The position numbers were made by a program, and so were the translations under genes. The notes beneath the pieces are model-generated. The model was given only the letters and a program-made list of their open reading frames with translations. It was not told where the DNA came from and did no database searches. A stretch of 64,000 nucleotides of DNA from Pseudonocardia sp. 73-21 (GTDB taxonomy: Bacteria; Actinomycetota; Actinomycetes; Mycobacteriales; Pseudonocardiaceae): NCBI RefSeq assembly GCF_001899645.1, contig NZ_MKVV01000016.1, positions 32,115 to 96,114 on the forward strand, in the 5' to 3' direction. Position 1 is the first letter of the stretch. Each line of letters begins with the position of its first letter. Positions 51,802 through 62,423 of this stretch are shown here, one piece after another.

Positions 51802-52635
51802 ATGGGCATTCGTAAGTACAAGCCGACGACCCCGGGCCGCCGCGGCTCCAGCGTCTCCGACTTCGCCGAGATCACTCGGTCCACGCCGGAGAAGTCGCTG
51901 ATCCGTCCCCTGCACAGCAAGGGCGGTCGCAACGCACACGGGCGCATCACCACCCGCCACCAGGGCGGTGGCCACAAGCGCGCGTACCGGCTGATCGACT
52001 TCCGCCGGAACGACAAGGACGGCGTGCCGGCCAAGGTCGCCGAGATCGAGTACGACCCGAACCGCACCTCGCGGATCGCGCTCCTGCACTACGCGGACGG
52101 CGAGAAGCGCTACATCATCGCGCCGGACAAGCTGAAGCAGGGCGACAGCGTCGAGGCCGGCCCCAAGGCCGACATCAAGGTGGGCAACAACCTGCCGCTG
52201 CGCAACATCCCCACCGGTACCGTGATCCACGCGATCGAGCTCCGGCCCGGTGGCGGCGCCAAGATGGCCCGGTCCGCCGGTGCCAAGGTGCAGCTGGTGG
52301 CCAAGGACGGCCCGTACGCGCAGCTCCGCCTGCCGTCCGGCGAGATCCGCAACGTCGACGTGCGCTGCCGCGCCACGATCGGTGAGGTCGGCAACTCCGA
52401 CCACTCGAACATCAACTGGGGCAAGGCAGGCCGCATGCGGTGGAAGGGCAAGCGCCCGACCGTCCGTGGTGTCGCCATGAACCCGGTCGACCACCCGCAC
52501 GGTGGTGGTGAGGGCAAGACCTCCGGTGGTCGCCACCCGGTCAACCCCGCAGGTAAGCCCGAGGGCCGTACCCGCCGCACCAAGCCGTCCGACAAGTTGA
52601 TCGTCCGCCGCCGGCGTACCGGCAAGAAGCGCTGA
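51802..52635 (+). CDS. rplB: 50S ribosomal protein L2 (uL2)
   Basis: A 277-residue peptidyl-transferase-centre protein. [23 protein letters not shown], the catalytic-region His in [16 protein letters not shown], and the basic tail [21 protein letters not shown] are standard. Confidence 0.98.
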   Translation: MGIRKYKPTTPGRRGSSVSDFAEITRSTPEKSLIRPLHSKGGRNAHGRITTRHQGGGHKRAYRLIDFRRNDKDGVPAKVAEIEYDPNRTSRIALLHYADGEKRYIIAPDKLKQGDSVEAGPKADIKVGNNLPLRNIPTGTVIHAIELRPGGGAKMARSAGAKVQLVAKDGPYAQLRLPSGEIRNVDVRCRATIGEVGNSDHSNINWGKAGRMRWKGKRPTVRGVAMNPVDHPHGGGEGKTSGGRHPVNPAGKPEGRTRRTKPSDKLIVRRRRTGKKR

Positions 52636-52649
52636 GCAGGGAGGTAAAG

Positions 52650-52931
52650 ATGCCACGCAGCCTGAAGAAGGGCCCGTTCGTTGACGACCACCTGCTCAAG
52701 AAGGTGGACGTCCTCAACGCGGCCGACAAGAAGACCGTCATCCGGACCTGGTCCCGTCGGTCCACCATCATCCCGGACATGATCGGCCACACGATCGCGG
52801 TGCACGACGGCCGCAAGCACGTGCCGGTGTTCATCTCGGACTCGATGGTCGGCCACAAGCTGGGGGAGTTCGCACCCACGCGGACCTTCCGGGGCCACAT
52901 CAAGGATGACCGCAAAGCGCGCAGGCGCTGA
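52650..52931 (+). CDS. rpsS: 30S ribosomal protein S19 (uS19)
   Basis: A 93-residue head protein next to S13. [53 protein letters not shown] and [12 protein letters not shown] are diagnostic. Between rplB and rplV in the usual order. Confidence 0.98.
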   Translation: MPRSLKKGPFVDDHLLKKVDVLNAADKKTVIRTWSRRSTIIPDMIGHTIAVHDGRKHVPVFISDSMVGHKLGEFAPTRTFRGHIKDDRKARRR

Positions 52932-52967
52932 CCGGACCGAGTAGCGACAAGAAAGGGGTAGTAGGAA

Positions 52968-54253
<1,286 letters not shown>

Positions 54254-54256
54254 GTC

Positions 54257-54676
54257 ATGCTGATCCCCCGCAGGGTCAAGCACCGCAAGCAGCACCGTCC
54301 GCACCGCACCGGTGCGGCCTCGGGCGGCACGCGCGTCACGTTCGGCGACTACGGCATCCAGGCCCTCGAGCCCGCCTACGTCACGAACCGGCAGATCGAG
54401 TCGTCGCGTATCGCCATCAACCGGCACATCAAGCGTGGCGGCAAGGTCTGGATCAACATCTTCCCGGACCGCCCGCTCACCAAGAAGCCGGCGGAGACGC
54501 GCATGGGTTCCGGTAAGGGATCCGTCGAGTTCTGGGCGGCCAACGTCAAGCCCGGTCGGGTGCTGTTCGAGATGAGCTACCCCGACGAGAAGATCGCTCG
54601 TGAGGCCCTGCGCCGCGCGATGCACAAGCTGCCCATGAAGTGCCGGATCGTGACCCGTGAGGGTGGTGACATCTGA
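54257..54676 (+). CDS. rplP: 50S ribosomal protein L16 (uL16)
   Basis: A 139-residue A-site protein. [64 protein letters not shown] and [11 protein letters not shown] are family blocks. The stop overlaps the rpmC ATG (TGATG). Confidence 0.98.
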   Translation: MLIPRRVKHRKQHRPHRTGAASGGTRVTFGDYGIQALEPAYVTNRQIESSRIAINRHIKRGGKVWINIFPDRPLTKKPAETRMGSGKGSVEFWAANVKPGRVLFEMSYPDEKIAREALRRAMHKLPMKCRIVTREGGDI

Positions 54677-54921
54677 TGGCCGCGTCGACGACCACCGCCG
54701 CTGAGCTCCGTGAGCTCACCGACGAGGAACTGACGCTCCGCGTGCGGGAGGCCAAGGAGGAGCTGTTCAACCTCCGCTTCCAGATGGCCACCGGGCAGCT
54801 GGACAACAACCGGCGGCTGCGTGTCGTCCGGCACGACATCGCGCGGATCTACACGATCATGCGCGAGCGCGAGCTGGGCCTTTCTGCCGCCCCGATCGAC
54901 AACGATGAAGGTGCGGCATGA
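54676..54921 (+). CDS. rpmC: 50S ribosomal protein L29 (uL29)
   Basis: An 81-residue two-helix protein at the tunnel exit. [60 protein letters not shown] is standard. It overlaps rplP by one base and rpsQ by four. Confidence 0.97.
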   Translation: MAASTTTAAELRELTDEELTLRVREAKEELFNLRFQMATGQLDNNRRLRVVRHDIARIYTIMRERELGLSAAPIDNDEGAA

Positions 54922-55205
54922 GCAACACGAGCAAGACGCCGCCCACCGAGGTGGCGCGCGGGGAGCGCAAGGTCCGCGAGGGCCTGGTCGTCTCCGACAA
55001 GATGGAGAAGACGATCGTCGTGGTCGTCGAGGACCGGGTCAAGCACCCGATGTACGGCAAGGTCATCCGCCGGACGACGAAGATCAAGGCGCACGATGAG
55101 GCCAGCGCGGCCGGCATCGGTGACCGCGTCCGGCTGATGGAGACCCGCCCGCTGTCGGCCACCAAGCGCTGGCGGCTCGTGGAGATCCTGGAGAAGGCGA
55201 AGTGA
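54918..55205 (+). CDS. rpsQ: 30S ribosomal protein S17 (uS17)
   Basis: A 95-residue OB-fold protein binding 16S helices 7 and 11. [44 protein letters not shown] and [19 protein letters not shown] are diagnostic. ATGA overlap with rpmC; its stop overlaps the rplN GTG, so the S10 and spc gene blocks are continuous here. Confidence 0.98.
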   Translation: MSNTSKTPPTEVARGERKVREGLVVSDKMEKTIVVVVEDRVKHPMYGKVIRRTTKIKAHDEASAAGIGDRVRLMETRPLSATKRWRLVEILEKAK

Positions 55206-55570
55206 TCCAGCAGGAGTCGCGACTGCGTGTCGCCGACAACACCGGTGCCAAGGAGATCCTGTGCATCCGGGTGCTGGGCGGTTCGGGTCGGCGCTACGCC
55301 GGTATCGGTGACGTCATCGTCGCCACCGTCAAGGACGCCATCCCCGCCGCCGGGGTGAAGCGCGGTGACGTCGTCAAGGCCGTCATCGTGCGCACCGTCA
55401 AGGAGCGGCGCCGCCCGGATGGCTCGTACATCCGGTTCGACGAGAACGCCGCCGTGCTGATCAAGCCGGATGGCGAGCCGCGAGGGACCCGCATCTTCGG
55501 ACCGGTCGGTCGCGAGCTCCGCGACAAGAAGTTCATGAAGATCATCTCCCTCGCGCCGGAGGTGTTGTGA
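55202..55570 (+). CDS. rplN: 50S ribosomal protein L14 (uL14)
   Basis: A 122-residue interface protein. [46 protein letters not shown] is the family N-terminus. GTG start overlapping the rpsQ stop. In E. coli the spc operon begins here; no promoter can exist in the four-base overlap. Confidence 0.98.
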   Translation: MIQQESRLRVADNTGAKEILCIRVLGGSGRRYAGIGDVIVATVKDAIPAAGVKRGDVVKAVIVRTVKERRRPDGSYIRFDENAAVLIKPDGEPRGTRIFGPVGRELRDKKFMKIISLAPEVL

Positions 55571-55572
55571 GC

Positions 55573-55887
55573 ATGAAGGTCAAGAAGGGTGACACCGTCC
55601 AGGTGATCGCCGGCAAGGACAAGGGCGCCAAGGGCAAGGTCATCGAGGCCTACCCGACGCGGGACCGGGTCCTGGTCGAGGGCGTGAACCGGATCAAGAA
55701 GCACACCCGCATCAGCCAGAACCAGCGCGGCGCGCAGTCCGGCGGCATCGTCACGCAGGAGGCGGCCATCCACGTCTCGAACGTGATGGTCGTCGACTCC
55801 GACGGCAAGCCCACCCGCGTCGGCAAGAACACCACCGACGAGGGCAAGCGCGTCCGCGTCTCCAAGCGCAACGGGAAGGAGATCTGA
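55573..55887 (+). CDS. rplX: 50S ribosomal protein L24 (uL24)
   Basis: A 104-residue assembly initiator with a KOW motif ([36 protein letters not shown]). ATG at 55573 gives the usual MKVKKGD start. A GTG at 55567, overlapping the rplN stop, would add two residues and cannot be excluded. Confidence 0.97.
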   Translation: MKVKKGDTVQVIAGKDKGAKGKVIEAYPTRDRVLVEGVNRIKKHTRISQNQRGAQSGGIVTQEAAIHVSNVMVVDSDGKPTRVGKNTTDEGKRVRVSKRNGKEI

Positions 55888-55889
55888 TC

Positions 55890-56459
55890 ATGACCACCAC
55901 TGAGAAGATCACCCCCCGGCTCAAGCAGCGCTACCAGGACGAGATCAGGACCGCGCTGCAGGAGCAGTTCTCCTACGGCAACGTCATGCAGATCCCCGGC
56001 GTCGTGAAGGTCGTCGTGAACATGGGTGTCGGCGACGCCGCCCGTGACGCGAAGCTGATCGACGGCGCGGTCCGCGATCTGGCCACGATCACCGGCCAGA
56101 AGCCGCAGGTCCGCCGGGCCACCAAGTCCATCGCGCAGTTCAAGCTGCGTGAGGGCATGCCGATCGGCGCGAAGGTCACCCTCCGCAACGACCGGATGTG
56201 GGAGTTCCTGGACCGGCTGCTGACCATCGCCCTGCCGCGTATCCGCGACTTCCGTGGCCTCTCGTCGACGCAGTTCGACGGTCGGGGCAACTACACGTTC
56301 GGTCTCAACGAGCAGTCGATGTTCCACGAGATCGACCCCGACTCGATCGACCGTCCGCGCGGCATGGACATCACGGTCGTCACCACCGCCACGACCGATG
56401 ACGAAGGCCGGGCGCTGCTGCGCCAGCTCGGCTTCCCCTTCAAGGAGGCTGGACAGTAA
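55890..56459 (+). CDS. rplE: 50S ribosomal protein L5 (uL5)
   Basis: A 189-residue 5S-rRNA-binding protein. [63 protein letters not shown] and [21 protein letters not shown] are standard. One-base overlap with rpsZ. Confidence 0.98.
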   Translation: MTTTEKITPRLKQRYQDEIRTALQEQFSYGNVMQIPGVVKVVVNMGVGDAARDAKLIDGAVRDLATITGQKPQVRRATKSIAQFKLREGMPIGAKVTLRNDRMWEFLDRLLTIALPRIRDFRGLSSTQFDGRGNYTFGLNEQSMFHEIDPDSIDRPRGMDITVVTTATTDDEGRALLRQLGFPFKEAGQ

Positions 56460-56644
56460 TGGCGAAGAAGGCGCTCCGGATCAAGGCTGCGGCCGTTCCG
56501 AAGTTCAAGGTCCGCGGCTACACCCGCTGCCAGAAGTGCGGCCGCCCCCGTGCGGTCCTGCGCAAGTTCGGCCTCTGCCGGATCTGCGTCCGCGAGATGG
56601 CGCACGCCGGCGAGCTGCCGGGCGTCAGCAAGAGCAGCTGGTAA
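56459..56644 (+). CDS. rpsZ: 30S ribosomal protein S14, zinc-binding (type Z)
   Basis: A 61-residue S14 with the zinc ligands CQKC and [45 protein letters not shown]. Like L33 in this window it is the zinc form; a zinc-free S14 paralogue may exist elsewhere. Confidence 0.98.
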   Translation: MAKKALRIKAAAVPKFKVRGYTRCQKCGRPRAVLRKFGLCRICVREMAHAGELPGVSKSSW

Positions 56645-56717
56645 CACCACCCCCCTTAACGTCACAGGCCCCGGGGCGCGCCCTGCGGGAACCAGGCGGG
56701 AAAGTAGTGACGTCCTT

Positions 56718-57116
56718 ATGACGATGACCGATCCGATCGCAGACATGCTCACGCGTCTGCGCAACGCCAACTCGGCGTACCACGACCGCGTGGTCATGCC
56801 GCACTCCAAGCTCAAGGTCGCCATCGCGGAGATCCTCCTGAAGGAGGGTTACATCGCCTCGCACGCAGTCGAGGACGCCGAGGTCGGCAAGGCCCTGGTC
56901 ATCGAGCTGAAGTACGGGCGCAACCGCGAGCGCTCCATCGCGGGCCTGCGCCGGGTCTCCAAGCCCGGCCTGCGGGTCTACGCGAAGTCCACCAACCTGC
57001 CCCGGGTCCTGGGTGGCCTCGGCGTCGCGATCATCTCGACGTCCGACGGTCTCCAGACCGAGCGACAGGCGCACAAGAACGGCGTGGGCGGCGAAGTCCT
57101 CGCCTACGTCTGGTGA
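56718..57116 (+). CDS. rpsH: 30S ribosomal protein S8 (uS8)
   Basis: A 132-residue 16S central-domain binder. [46 protein letters not shown] and the C-terminal GISIIST-type segment ([31 protein letters not shown]) are present. S8 represses the spc operon in other bacteria. ATG at 56718, with GCGGGAAAG upstream; the 73-base gap before it holds no gene. Confidence 0.98.
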   Translation: MTMTDPIADMLTRLRNANSAYHDRVVMPHSKLKVAIAEILLKEGYIASHAVEDAEVGKALVIELKYGRNRERSIAGLRRVSKPGLRVYAKSTNLPRVLGGLGVAIISTSDGLQTERQAHKNGVGGEVLAYVW

Positions 57117-57129
57117 GGGGATAACCACC

Positions 57130-57669
57130 ATGTCCCGAATCGGGAAACTGCCCATCACCGTTCCGTCCGGCGTCGACGTGCAGATCGACGGCCGCACCGT
57201 GACCGTCAAGGGACCCAAGGGCACCCTGTCGCACACCGTGATCGAGCCGATCACGATCGAGCGCGACGACACCGGTGCCGTCGTGGTCAACCGCCCGGAC
57301 GACGAGCGGAAGAGCAAGGCCTACCACGGTCTCTCGCGCACGCTGGTGAACAACCTGTTCGTCGGCGTCACGGCGGGCTACGAGAAGAAGCTCGAGATCT
57401 ACGGCGTCGGTTACCGCGTCGTGCTCAAGGGCAGCTCGCTCGAGTTCGCGCTCGGCTACAGCCATCCGGTCGTCATCGAGGCGCCCGAGGGCATCACGTT
57501 CAAGGTCGAGTCCCCCACGCGGTTCTCCGTGTCGGGCATCGACAAGCAGAGGGTCGGCGAGATCTCGGCCAAGATCCGGAAGCTGCGCAAGCCCGACCCG
57601 TACAAGGGCAAGGGCGTCCGCTACGCCGGCGAGGTCATCCGCCGCAAGGTCGGGAAGACGGGTAAGTAA
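57130..57669 (+). CDS. rplF: 50S ribosomal protein L6 (uL6)
   Basis: A 179-residue protein with two similar domains near the sarcin-ricin loop. [31 protein letters not shown] and [32 protein letters not shown] are the family ends. TAATG overlap with rplR. Confidence 0.98.
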   Translation: MSRIGKLPITVPSGVDVQIDGRTVTVKGPKGTLSHTVIEPITIERDDTGAVVVNRPDDERKSKAYHGLSRTLVNNLFVGVTAGYEKKLEIYGVGYRVVLKGSSLEFALGYSHPVVIEAPEGITFKVESPTRFSVSGIDKQRVGEISAKIRKLRKPDPYKGKGVRYAGEVIRRKVGKTGK

Positions 57670-58073
57670 TGGCCGAGACGATTTCCGCGGCCGCCAAGAA
57701 GCGTGCCGCCTCCCAGGTGTCGGCGAAGCGCCGCACGGGTGTCACCCGGCGGCACGCGCGCCTGCGCAAGAAGATCAGTGGTACCGCCGAGCGGCCGCGC
57801 CTCGCGGTGAAGCGCAGCTCGCGCCACATCGTCGTGCAGCTCATCGACGACCTGTCCGGCCACACGCTGGCATCGGCCTCCACGCTGGAGGCCGACGTCC
57901 GCGCGCTGGACGGCGACAAGAAGGCCCGCGCCACCCAGGTCGGCAAGCTCGTCGCCGACCGCGCCAAGGCCGCCGGCGTCTCCGCGGTCGTGTTCGACCA
58001 CGGTGGCTACGGCTACCACGGCCGGATCGCCGCGCTCGCCGACGCCGCCCGCGAGGGTGGTCTGGAGTTCTGA
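57669..58073 (+). CDS. rplR: 50S ribosomal protein L18 (uL18)
   Basis: A 134-residue 5S-rRNA-binding protein. [35 protein letters not shown] and [26 protein letters not shown] are standard. Its stop is overlapped by a 12-codon frame leading into rpsE. Confidence 0.98.
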   Translation: MAETISAAAKKRAASQVSAKRRTGVTRRHARLRKKISGTAERPRLAVKRSSRHIVVQLIDDLSGHTLASASTLEADVRALDGDKKARATQVGKLVADRAKAAGVSAVVFDHGGYGYHGRIAALADAAREGGLEF

Positions 58074-58111
58074 TGCTGACTTACATGATCAAGACGGAAG
58101 GGAACCTCTGA
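58073..58111 (+). CDS. Putative 12-residue micro-ORF between rplR and rpsE
   Basis: ATG overlaps the rplR stop (TGATG), and the frame [12 protein letters not shown] ends in TGA that overlaps the rpsE ATG (TGATG). It tiles the gap exactly. rpsE also has its own site (GGAAGGGA) inside this frame, so the micro-ORF may be chance or a coupling device. Confidence 0.25.
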   Translation: MLTYMIKTEGNL

Positions 58112-58779
58112 TGCCGGGACGTGCACGGCGCGACGGCGGAGGGCCCAACACGGGGTCCGGAGGGCCCAACAGCGGGCCCGGCGGCGATCGCAACAGCTCG
58201 GGCGGCGGTCGCGACCGCCGCGACGGTGGCGGCCGCGGCGGCGCCCAGGACAAGACGCCCTACATCGAGCGGCTGGTCACGATCAACCGCGTCGCCAAGG
58301 TCGTCAAGGGTGGTCGTCGCTTCAGCTTCACCGCCCTGATGATCGTCGGTGACGGCGACGGCCTCGTGGGTGTCGGCTACGGCAAGGCCAAGGAGGTGCC
58401 CGCGGCGATCGCCAAGGGTGTGGAGGAGGCGAAGAAGAACTTCTTCCGCGTCCCCCGCATCGGCGGCACGATCGTCCACCGGGTGCAGGGCGAGGCCGCA
58501 GCCGGCGTCGTCATGCTCCGTCCGGCCAGCCCGGGTACCGGTGTCATCGCCGGTGGTCCGGTGCGCGCCGTGCTGGAGTGCGCCGGCATCCACGACATCC
58601 TCTCGAAGAGCCTGGGCTCCGACAACGCGATCAACGTCGTGCACGCCACGATCGCCGCGTTGAAGATGATCCAGCGTCCCGAGGAGGTCGCGGCCCGCCG
58701 TGGCCTGCCGCTCGAGGACGTGGCTCCGGCCGCGATGCTGCGGGCCCGTGCGGCCGCGGCGCAGAGCGCGAGGTCGTGA
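58111..58779 (+). CDS. rpsE: 30S ribosomal protein S5 (uS5) with Gly-rich N-terminus
   Basis: A 222-residue protein. The double-stranded-RNA-binding core starts at about residue 50 ([47 protein letters not shown]). It is preceded by a low-complexity Gly/Asn/Arg tail containing two GGPN units ([17 protein letters not shown]), encoded by near-repeats of GGAGGGCCCAACA. ATG at 58111; the frame further upstream is not coding. Confidence 0.97.
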   Translation: MPGRARRDGGGPNTGSGGPNSGPGGDRNSSGGGRDRRDGGGRGGAQDKTPYIERLVTINRVAKVVKGGRRFSFTALMIVGDGDGLVGVGYGKAKEVPAAIAKGVEEAKKNFFRVPRIGGTIVHRVQGEAAAGVVMLRPASPGTGVIAGGPVRAVLECAGIHDILSKSLGSDNAINVVHATIAALKMIQRPEEVAARRGLPLEDVAPAAMLRARAAAAQSARS

Positions 58780-59033
58780 TGGCGACGAAGAACAAGGCGC
58801 CGAAGGCCCCCGTGGACCCGAAGGCCCAGTCCACGCCGACCAGTGACATCACGCTGGTCGTCACGCAGGTTCGCAGCAGCATCGGCTGCAAGGAGAACCA
58901 GCGGGCGACCCTGAAGTCGCTGGGTCTGCGCAAGATCCGCCAGACGGTCGAGCGGGAGGACACCCCGCAGATCCGTGGCATGATCCACACCGTGCGCCAC
59001 CTGGTGGCGGTGGAGGAGGTGGGCGCGTCATGA
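58779..59033 (+). CDS. rpmD: 50S ribosomal protein L30 (uL30)
   Basis: An 84-residue L30 with a basic/Pro extension of about 22 residues ([20 protein letters not shown]) before the normal domain ([53 protein letters not shown]). TGATG overlap with rpsE and ATGA overlap with rplO. Confidence 0.97.
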   Translation: MATKNKAPKAPVDPKAQSTPTSDITLVVTQVRSSIGCKENQRATLKSLGLRKIRQTVEREDTPQIRGMIHTVRHLVAVEEVGAS

Positions 59034-59482
59034 GCGAGCCGACTATCAAGATCCACCACCTGCGTCCGGCCCCCGGATCCAAGACCGCGCGCACCCGCGT
59101 CGGTCGTGGTGAGGGCAGCAAGGGCAAGACCGCCGGTCGCGGTACCAAGGGCACGAAGGCCCGCAAGGGCGTGCCCGTGGGCTTCGAGGGCGGTCAGATG
59201 CCGCTGCACATGCGGCTGCCCAAGCTCAAGGGCTTCAAGAACCGGTTCCGCGTCGAGTACCAGGTGGTGAACGTGGGCGACCTCGCCCAGCTGTTCCCCT
59301 CCGGTGGTGAGATCGGTCCCGAGGAGCTCGTCGCCGCCGGCGTCGTCCGGCGCAACCAGCCCGTCAAGGTGCTGGGCAACGGCGACGTCGACGGTGTGGC
59401 GCTGACGATCAGCGCCCACGCGTTCTCCGGCAGCGCCCGTGACAAGATCACGGCCGCCGGTGGGACGATCACCGAGCTGTAA
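59030..59482 (+). CDS. rplO: 50S ribosomal protein L15 (uL15)
   Basis: A 150-residue late-assembly protein with a Gly/Arg-rich N-terminus ([54 protein letters not shown]). Last ribosomal gene before secY. Confidence 0.98.
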   Translation: MSEPTIKIHHLRPAPGSKTARTRVGRGEGSKGKTAGRGTKGTKARKGVPVGFEGGQMPLHMRLPKLKGFKNRFRVEYQVVNVGDLAQLFPSGGEIGPEELVAAGVVRRNQPVKVLGNGDVDGVALTISAHAFSGSARDKITAAGGTITEL

Positions 59483-59497
59483 GAGACCCGTTCGGTG

Positions 59498-59527
59498 CGG
59501 ACCGGCAGCGTCATCGCTGCCGGTCCG
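59498..59527 (+). terminator. Hairpin between rplO and secY
   Basis: A perfect 13-base-pair stem, CGGACCGGCAGCG/CGCTGCCGGTCCG, with loop TCAT, begins 15 bases after the rplO stop. It probably ends or attenuates the S10-spc transcript. Confidence 0.75.
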
Positions 59528-59554
59528 TGCCGTGGGGGCCACTTCGGCCGCTGT

Positions 59555-59560
59555 TAGAGT
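59555..59560 (+). promoter_or_regulatory. Putative secY -10 element
   Basis: TAGAGT, 32 bases upstream of the secY GTG and after the hairpin. No good -35 is visible. It supports a separate transcript for secY-adk-map. Confidence 0.4.
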
Positions 59561-59591
59561 CGTTCCTGCCACTACAGGAGGGGTCACCCCA

Positions 59592-60902
59592 GTGCTCAGC
59601 GCATTCCGGTCGGCACTGACGACGCCGGATCTCCGGAAGAAGATCCTCTTCACGCTCGGCGTGATCGCGGTCTACCGTCTCGGCGCCACGATCCCGTCGC
59701 CGGGTGTCTCGTACCCGAACGTCCAGCAGTGCATCCAGCAGGTCGAGGGCGGGTCCAGCGGCAACGTCTACTCGCTGATCAACCTGTTCTCGGGCGGCGC
59801 GCTCCTGCAGCTGTCGATGTTCGCGCTCGGGATCATGCCGTACATCACGGCCAGCATCATCATCCAGCTGCTCACCGTCGTCATCCCGCGGTTCGAGCAG
59901 CTGAAGAAGGAAGGGCAGTCGGGTCAGAACAAGCTGACCCAGTACACCCGGTACCTCACCATCGCGCTCGCGGTCCTGCAGTCCACCGGCATCGTGGCCC
60001 TCGCCGCCCGCGGCCAGCTGTTCCAGGGCTGCTCGCTGCCGGTGCTGCAGAGCCCGGACAGCATCTTCTCCCTCTCCGTGATCGTCATCGTCATGACGGC
60101 CGGCACCGCGGTGATCATGTGGCTGGGCGAGCAGATCACCGAGCGGGGCATCGGCAACGGCATGTCGCTGATCATCTTCTCGTCGATCGCGGCGCGGATC
60201 CCCGCCGAGGGCACCCAGATCCTCAACAGCGCGGGTGGGCTGGTCTTCACCGGTGTCTGCTTCTTCGGCCTGGCCATCATCGCGAGCGTCGTGTTCGTCG
60301 AGCAGGGGCAGCGCCGCATCCCGGTGCAGTACGCCAAGCGCATGGTCGGGCGGCGCATGTACGGCGGCACGTCCACGTACCTGCCGCTCAAGGTCAACCA
60401 GGCCGGCGTCATCCCGGTGATCTTCGGTTCGTCGCTGCTGTACCTGCCGCAGCTGCTCTCGCAGCTCACCGGCACCACGGGTGGCTTCTACCAGTTCGTG
60501 CAGACCTATCTGGTCGACCAGTCCAGCTGGGTCCACATCGTGCTGTACATGGCACTGATCATCTTCTTCACGTACTTCTACGTCGGCATCACGTTCAACC
60601 CCGACGAGCGCGCCGACGAGATGAAGAAGTTCGGCGGGTTCATCCCCGGCATCCGGCCGGGCCGGCCCACCGCGGAGTACCTGAACTTCGTGCTCTCCCG
60701 CATCACGCTGCCCGGTTCGCTCTATCTCGGCATCATCGCGGTGCTGCCCAACTTCTTCCTGGGCATCACCGGCAGTGGCCAGAACCAGAACTTCCCGTTC
60801 GGCGGTACGGCGGTGCTGATCATGGTCGGTGTGGGACTGGACACGGTCAAGCAGATCGAGAGCCAGCTCATGCAGCGTCGATACGACGGGTTCCTGCGCT
60901 AA
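59592..60902 (+). CDS. secY: Preprotein translocase subunit SecY
   Basis: A 436-residue channel protein with ten transmembrane segments. The N-terminus (FRSALTTPDLRKKILFTLGVIAVYRLGATIPSPGV), the plug/TM2 region (NLFSGGALLQLSMFALGIMPYITASIIIQLL) and the ribosome-binding cytoplasmic loops (GQRRIPVQYAKR, FNPDERADEMKKFGGFIPGIRPGRPTAEYL) are standard. GTG at 59592 after AGGAGGGG; the frame upstream overlaps rplO and is not used. Confidence 0.97.
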   Translation: MLSAFRSALTTPDLRKKILFTLGVIAVYRLGATIPSPGVSYPNVQQCIQQVEGGSSGNVYSLINLFSGGALLQLSMFALGIMPYITASIIIQLLTVVIPRFEQLKKEGQSGQNKLTQYTRYLTIALAVLQSTGIVALAARGQLFQGCSLPVLQSPDSIFSLSVIVIVMTAGTAVIMWLGEQITERGIGNGMSLIIFSSIAARIPAEGTQILNSAGGLVFTGVCFFGLAIIASVVFVEQGQRRIPVQYAKRMVGRRMYGGTSTYLPLKVNQAGVIPVIFGSSLLYLPQLLSQLTGTTGGFYQFVQTYLVDQSSWVHIVLYMALIIFFTYFYVGITFNPDERADEMKKFGGFIPGIRPGRPTAEYLNFVLSRITLPGSLYLGIIAVLPNFFLGITGSGQNQNFPFGGTAVLIMVGVGLDTVKQIESQLMQRRYDGFLR

Positions 60903-60944
60903 CGTCGCAGGTGAACGTCGGAGTTCGAGTTCTGGAGGGTTCGC

Positions 60945-61493
60945 GTGCGTCTCGTTCTTGTTGGTCCGCCCGGTGCGGGCAAAGGTACTCAGGCCGAACG
61001 GCTCGCCGAGCGTCTCGACGTACCGCACATCTCCACCGGTGACCTGTTCCGGGCCAACCTGGGGCAGGAGACCGAGCTCGGTCTCGAGGCCAAGAAGTAC
61101 ATGGACGCCGGCAACCTGGTGCCCGATGCGGTCACGGTCGCGATGGTGCGCGACCGGCTCACGCACGACGACGCCGCGAAGGGCTTCCTGCTCGACGGCT
61201 TCCCACGCACGCTGAGCCAGGCCGACTCCTTCTCGGAGATCCTCGACGAGCGCGGCGAGATCCTCGACGCCGTCGTGGAGTTCCAGGTGCCCGAGGAGCA
61301 GCTCGTCCAGCGACTGCTCGGCCGTGGGCGTTCCGACGACACCGAGGACGTCATCCGCAACCGGCAGCAGGTGTACCGCGACGAGACGGCGCCGCTGCTC
61401 GAGTACTACAGCGAGAAGCTCATCACGGTCGACGCGGTCGGGTCGGTCGAGGACATCACCGCCCGGGTGATCGAAGCCCTGCGCGGGCTGTGA
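60945..61493 (+). CDS. adk: Adenylate kinase
   Basis: A 182-residue enzyme interconverting ATP + AMP and 2 ADP. P-loop [10 protein letters not shown] at 7-16, AMP-binding HISTGDLFR and DGFPRT. The lid is the short form without the zinc-binding insert, as in M. tuberculosis, explaining the small size. GTG start after GGAGGGTTC. The 7-base gap to map indicates one operon. Confidence 0.98.
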   Translation: MRLVLVGPPGAGKGTQAERLAERLDVPHISTGDLFRANLGQETELGLEAKKYMDAGNLVPDAVTVAMVRDRLTHDDAAKGFLLDGFPRTLSQADSFSEILDERGEILDAVVEFQVPEEQLVQRLLGRGRSDDTEDVIRNRQQVYRDETAPLLEYYSEKLITVDAVGSVEDITARVIEALRGL

Positions 61494-61500
61494 CCGTCCG

Positions 61501-62328
61501 GTGACGACGACACGAGGCGGGGTGCGTGGACTGGTGGCACGCTGGCGGGGCCGGGACATCGAGCTGAAGTCCCCGGCCGAGCTGGAGGCCATGCGGGCCG
61601 CCGGAGCGCTGGTGGCCCGCACCCTCGTCGCCGTCACCGAGCTCGCGAAGCCCGGCGTCAGTACCGCCGAGCTCGACGCGCTGGCCGAGCAGACCATCCG
61701 CGCGGCCGGCGCCGTCCCGTCGTTCCTGGGCTACCACGGCTTCCCTGCCTCGATCTGCTCGTCGGTCAACGAGCAGATCGTGCACGGCATCCCGTCGCCC
61801 ACCCAGGTGCTGGCCGACGGCGACATAGTCTCGGTCGACTGCGGCGCCGTCCTCGAGGGCTGGCACGGCGACGCGGCGGTCACGATCCACGTCGGAGCCG
61901 TGTCGCCGGCGGACCTCGCACTCTCCGCGGCCTGCGAGGCCGCCCTGCACGCCGGCATCGCCGCCGCGGCGCCCGGCGGCCGGCTCTCCGACATCTCGCA
62001 CGCGGTGCAGGTGGCGTGCGAGCAGGCGGCGGAGCGGGACGGCGTGGCCTACGGCATCGTCGAGGAGTACGGCGGCCACGGCATCGGCACGTCCATGCAC
62101 ATGGATCCGTTCCTGCCCAACCACGGCGCTCCCGGCCAGGGCCCGCGCCTGCGGCCCGGCATGGCACTCGCCGTGGAGCCGATGCTGACGGCGGGCGACC
62201 CCGAGACCCTGGAGCTGGCCGACGGCTGGACCGTGGTCACGGCGGACGGCGCCCGCGCCGTGCACTGGGAGCACACGGTGGCCATCACCGAGGACGGCCC
62301 GCAGATCCTCACCCTGCCGGCGGGCTGA
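61501..62328 (+). CDS. map: Methionine aminopeptidase, type I
   Basis: A 275-residue metalloprotease removing initiator Met. Metal ligands: Asp in VSVDCGA, Asp in HGDAAV, His in GHGIGTSMH, Glu in AVEPML and Glu in HWEHTVAI. It has a short basic N-terminus ([22 protein letters not shown]) but no zinc finger. GTG start. In many actinobacteria infA-rpmJ-rpsM follow; here the transhydrogenase genes do. Confidence 0.96.
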   Translation: MTTTRGGVRGLVARWRGRDIELKSPAELEAMRAAGALVARTLVAVTELAKPGVSTAELDALAEQTIRAAGAVPSFLGYHGFPASICSSVNEQIVHGIPSPTQVLADGDIVSVDCGAVLEGWHGDAAVTIHVGAVSPADLALSAACEAALHAGIAAAAPGGRLSDISHAVQVACEQAAERDGVAYGIVEEYGGHGIGTSMHMDPFLPNHGAPGQGPRLRPGMALAVEPMLTAGDPETLELADGWTVVTADGARAVHWEHTVAITEDGPQILTLPAG

Positions 62329-62373
62329 GAAGCTCCCGGCTGAATCGGTCGAGCCGCCCGAAGGGGTCAACAC

Positions 62374-62416
62374 TGATCACACGGTGGGCGTGATCACACG
62401 CCGCCTGGGTTAGGTT
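62374..62416 (+). promoter_or_regulatory. pntAA control region: direct repeat and -10 element
   Basis: TGATCACACG occurs at 62374-62383 and 62391-62400, a 17-base period. The inner parts also form an inverted repeat (TGATCAC/GTGATCA). TAGGTT at 62411-62416 is a -10-like hexamer seven bases before the pntAA ATG, which would give a leaderless mRNA. The repeats sit in the -35 zone, as expected for a regulator site. Confidence 0.5.
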
Positions 62417-62423
62417 GCGGCCC

